From positions 62,001-126,000 of the IMG/VR virus record IMGVR_UViG_3300019458_000024: DNA of 64,000 bases, one strand, 5' to 3'. This DNA comes from a virus. Below the pieces are notes generated by a model that was not told the DNA's origin, did not search any database, and saw only the letters and a list, made by a program, of their open reading frames with translations. The position numbers were made by a program, and so were the translations under genes. Every line of letters begins with the position of its first letter. Within the stretch, counting starts at the first letter, position 1. Below are positions 62,452 through 64,000 of the stretch, in pieces.

Positions 62452-63270
62452 ATGAAGCTTACAGAAACCAACGGTAAAAAACTTTTAGTGAACGGAAATG
62501 ATTTTCATTTCTTTGTTCCTATAGAAGTTGTCAAAAAAGCTGAAGGTAAGGATAGCGACAGAGTTATCCAGGGTATTGCTTCTACTGATGATAAGGATCT
62601 TCAGGGGGAGGTAGTTTACCAAAAGGGTATTGACTTCTCCTATTTCCTTGAAAATGGTTATATCAACGATGACCACAAAGAAGGCCCGGAGCATAAAGTT
62701 GGTGAGCCTTTAGATTGTAAAATGACTGCAGATGGTCTTTGGATTAAAGCCAAACTATATAAAGGAAAGGCGAGATCAGACTATTGGTGGGAGCACATTA
62801 ACACTCTTGCTGCGAATGAGTCTAACAGGAAAGTTGGCTTTTCCATTCAAGGTAAAATTCTTAGACGAGAAGGTCACACTATTCTTAAGTGTTGGCTACA
62901 AGATGTGGCTATTACCGCCAGTCCAGTAAATACACATACTTGGGCAGAGATTGTTAAGTCTTTGTCAAAAGAAACCTGGTGCAAACATCCTTGGGAAGAT
63001 AATTGTGTCGGTGGCTGCTGCGCTTGCAATGGTCCCCTCCATGAAGATGTAACTAAAGAAGAAAAAGCGCTTTCCGCTGGTGGAATGGGTAGAGTTATCA
63101 CTCCCCAATCCCTGGAAGGCCGAATGAAAGTTCAAACGTTTAAAAGTAATAACGTTGAACGAATCTCCTTTGATGAGGCGATTCGATATATCCAAGAAAA
63201 TAAAGGATATAACTATATCACGGCAAAAGCATTAGCTGATGCCATTTTTGTAACGCATGGAATCCACTAG
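62452..63270 (+). CDS. HK97-type prohead protease
   Basis: 272 residues. IQGIASTDDKDLQGEVVYQK opens the fold; H75 in NDDHKEG and S131 in KVGFSIQGK are the likely catalytic pair of the S78/HK97 protease, with LQDVAITASPVNTHTW as the typical final strand. After it comes a Cys-rich insertion (CKHPWEDNCVGGCCACNG) and a C-terminal region that may bind scaffold. It cleaves scaffold and capsid proteins during head maturation. No free Shine-Dalgarno is present because of the preceding hairpin. Confidence 0.9.
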   Translation: MKLTETNGKKLLVNGNDFHFFVPIEVVKKAEGKDSDRVIQGIASTDDKDLQGEVVYQKGIDFSYFLENGYINDDHKEGPEHKVGEPLDCKMTADGLWIKAKLYKGKARSDYWWEHINTLAANESNRKVGFSIQGKILRREGHTILKCWLQDVAITASPVNTHTWAEIVKSLSKETWCKHPWEDNCVGGCCACNGPLHEDVTKEEKALSAGGMGRVITPQSLEGRMKVQTFKSNNVERISFDEAIRYIQENKGYNYITAKALADAIFVTHGIH

Positions 63271-63282
63271 GAGGATAAAATA

Positions 63283-64000
63283 ATGTCGAGTATTGCAAAG
63301 TCTGACTTCCATGCTGCCCTCCAGAACCTGGAAAACATGGCTAAAGCACAGGGAGCAACCCAGCTTTACCACACTTCTAGTGATTCCGATCCGGGCAGCC
63401 ATGCTGGGACTAACACCAGTGACTATCAAGATGAGCATGAGGATGGTATTGATGATAACGGCACCGATTATAATGGTGTGAAAAAGGCTCTTGCGGCCAA
63501 GGTTGAGAAGTCTCAGGCTCTCACCCCAGCTGAAGTTGCTATCGTCAAAGGCCAGGATCCTCGGCCATTTATTGCAGATAAGGTGGCCAAAGGTGCTACT
63601 CTAACTGCTGCTGAATCGTGGGTCACCAAGGGTGGCTACGATAAGATGACCAAAGGTAATGATAAGCCCCAACCGGCCGGCACCCCTGGTGAAAATAAGG
63701 ACGCTAACAGCGTTCCAGATTCCCATGGTGGCGACAATGATGATGACGAAATTGAAGCTGACGCTAAGAAGTCACTTCAGGGTGCGATTGCAGAAAGCAC
63801 CAACCTTCGCAAAGGTATTGAAATGAGCGCTATTCTTGCCGAGTTTGCTCGTGCAATGGGTACTGCTCTTCAAGGTACTGAAGCAAGGGTTGCTAAGAGC
63901 GTTCTTGCAGCTATTTCTCCGGTTGTGGAGAGGGTTGCTGCACTTGAAGCATCTCTTAGCAAGTCGGTTCGTTCTCAAAATGAATTCAACAAGGGTCTTG
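63283..64000 (+). CDS. Abundant virion or scaffold protein, 3' end outside window
   Basis: 239 residues visible, open at the right edge, with a strong AGGAGGAT site. Opening MSSIAKSDFHAALQNLENMA, an acidic linker (DYQDEHEDGIDDNGTDYNGV), TPAEVAIVKGQDPRPF and then a helical coiled-coil-like region (AEFARAMGTALQGTEARVAK). Codons are GCT/GGT/AAG-rich, as in highly expressed genes. Directly after the protease, so scaffold or a structural protein is most likely; the capsid fold is not seen yet. Confidence 0.7.
   Translation, partial: MSSIAKSDFHAALQNLENMAKAQGATQLYHTSSDSDPGSHAGTNTSDYQDEHEDGIDDNGTDYNGVKKALAAKVEKSQALTPAEVAIVKGQDPRPFIADKVAKGATLTAAESWVTKGGYDKMTKGNDKPQPAGTPGENKDANSVPDSHGGDNDDDEIEADAKKSLQGAIAESTNLRKGIEMSAILAEFARAMGTALQGTEARVAKSVLAAISPVVERVAALEASLSKSVRSQNEFNKGL

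Noticed and set aside
62448-62453. TATAAT overlapping the prohead protease start
   Set aside because: A transcript from it would begin inside the gene; it is a by-product of the T-run followed by the ATG.
1-64000. tRNA genes and CRISPR arrays
   Set aside because: I looked for T-arm-like GTTCRA words with paired arms and for regularly spaced repeats; nothing convincing was found by eye.

Overview
The window is part of a large double-stranded DNA tailed-phage genome. Portal, MuF-type head protein, prohead protease and a start of the next virion gene lie at the right end. There is no integrase, repressor, rRNA or recognisable tRNA. Genes are small, tightly packed and often joined by ATGA, GTGA or TAATG overlaps. 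Many belong to small accessory families that recur in phages of diverse bacteria. The host cannot be named from sequence. A textbook sigma-70 promoter (58824-58853) and clear Shine-Dalgarno sites show a bacterial host.

Layout. 1-2541: rightward genes starting with a truncated glycosyltransferase-like gene; two of these genes end in a W-N-F tail; closed by a terminator. 2540-5946: a leftward operon with a RadA/Sms-like ATPase. 6204-10360: rightward small genes. 10361-12300: a mostly non-coding stretch full of short palindromes and direct repeats, the best candidate here for an origin or control region. 12368-36528: a long rightward accessory region with peptidyl-tRNA hydrolase (Pth2), an SspB-like ClpXP adaptor, an IMPDH/GMPR-family enzyme, an RNA-ligase-like enzyme, a Fic protein and an oligoribonuclease, plus many zinc-binding miniproteins. 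36538-47663: metabolism and replication, with a CobT-like VWA protein, ThyX, family-4 uracil-DNA glycosylase, primase, a CobS-like AAA+ ATPase and a thermonuclease homologue. 47678-64000: virion morphogenesis.

Four inteins interrupt conserved sites: an RNA-ligase-like enzyme at KxDG (mini-intein), ThyX in its signature motif (HNH endonuclease), the portal and the MuF/InPase-like protein (both LAGLIDADG). Eleven copies of an 18-bp element, GTGTAGAATGACCTWATA, precede genes between 13.0 and 45.4 kb. Most are immediately followed by a start codon with no Shine-Dalgarno, which suggests phage-specific promoters making near-leaderless mRNAs. Four otherwise unrelated proteins share a C-terminal W-N-F tail. 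A 937-residue virion-operon protein carries what looks like a catalytically degenerate topoisomerase IB-like domain. The gene set points to a virulent phage that reshapes nucleotide pools, RNA turnover and host proteolysis while carrying an unusual intein load.
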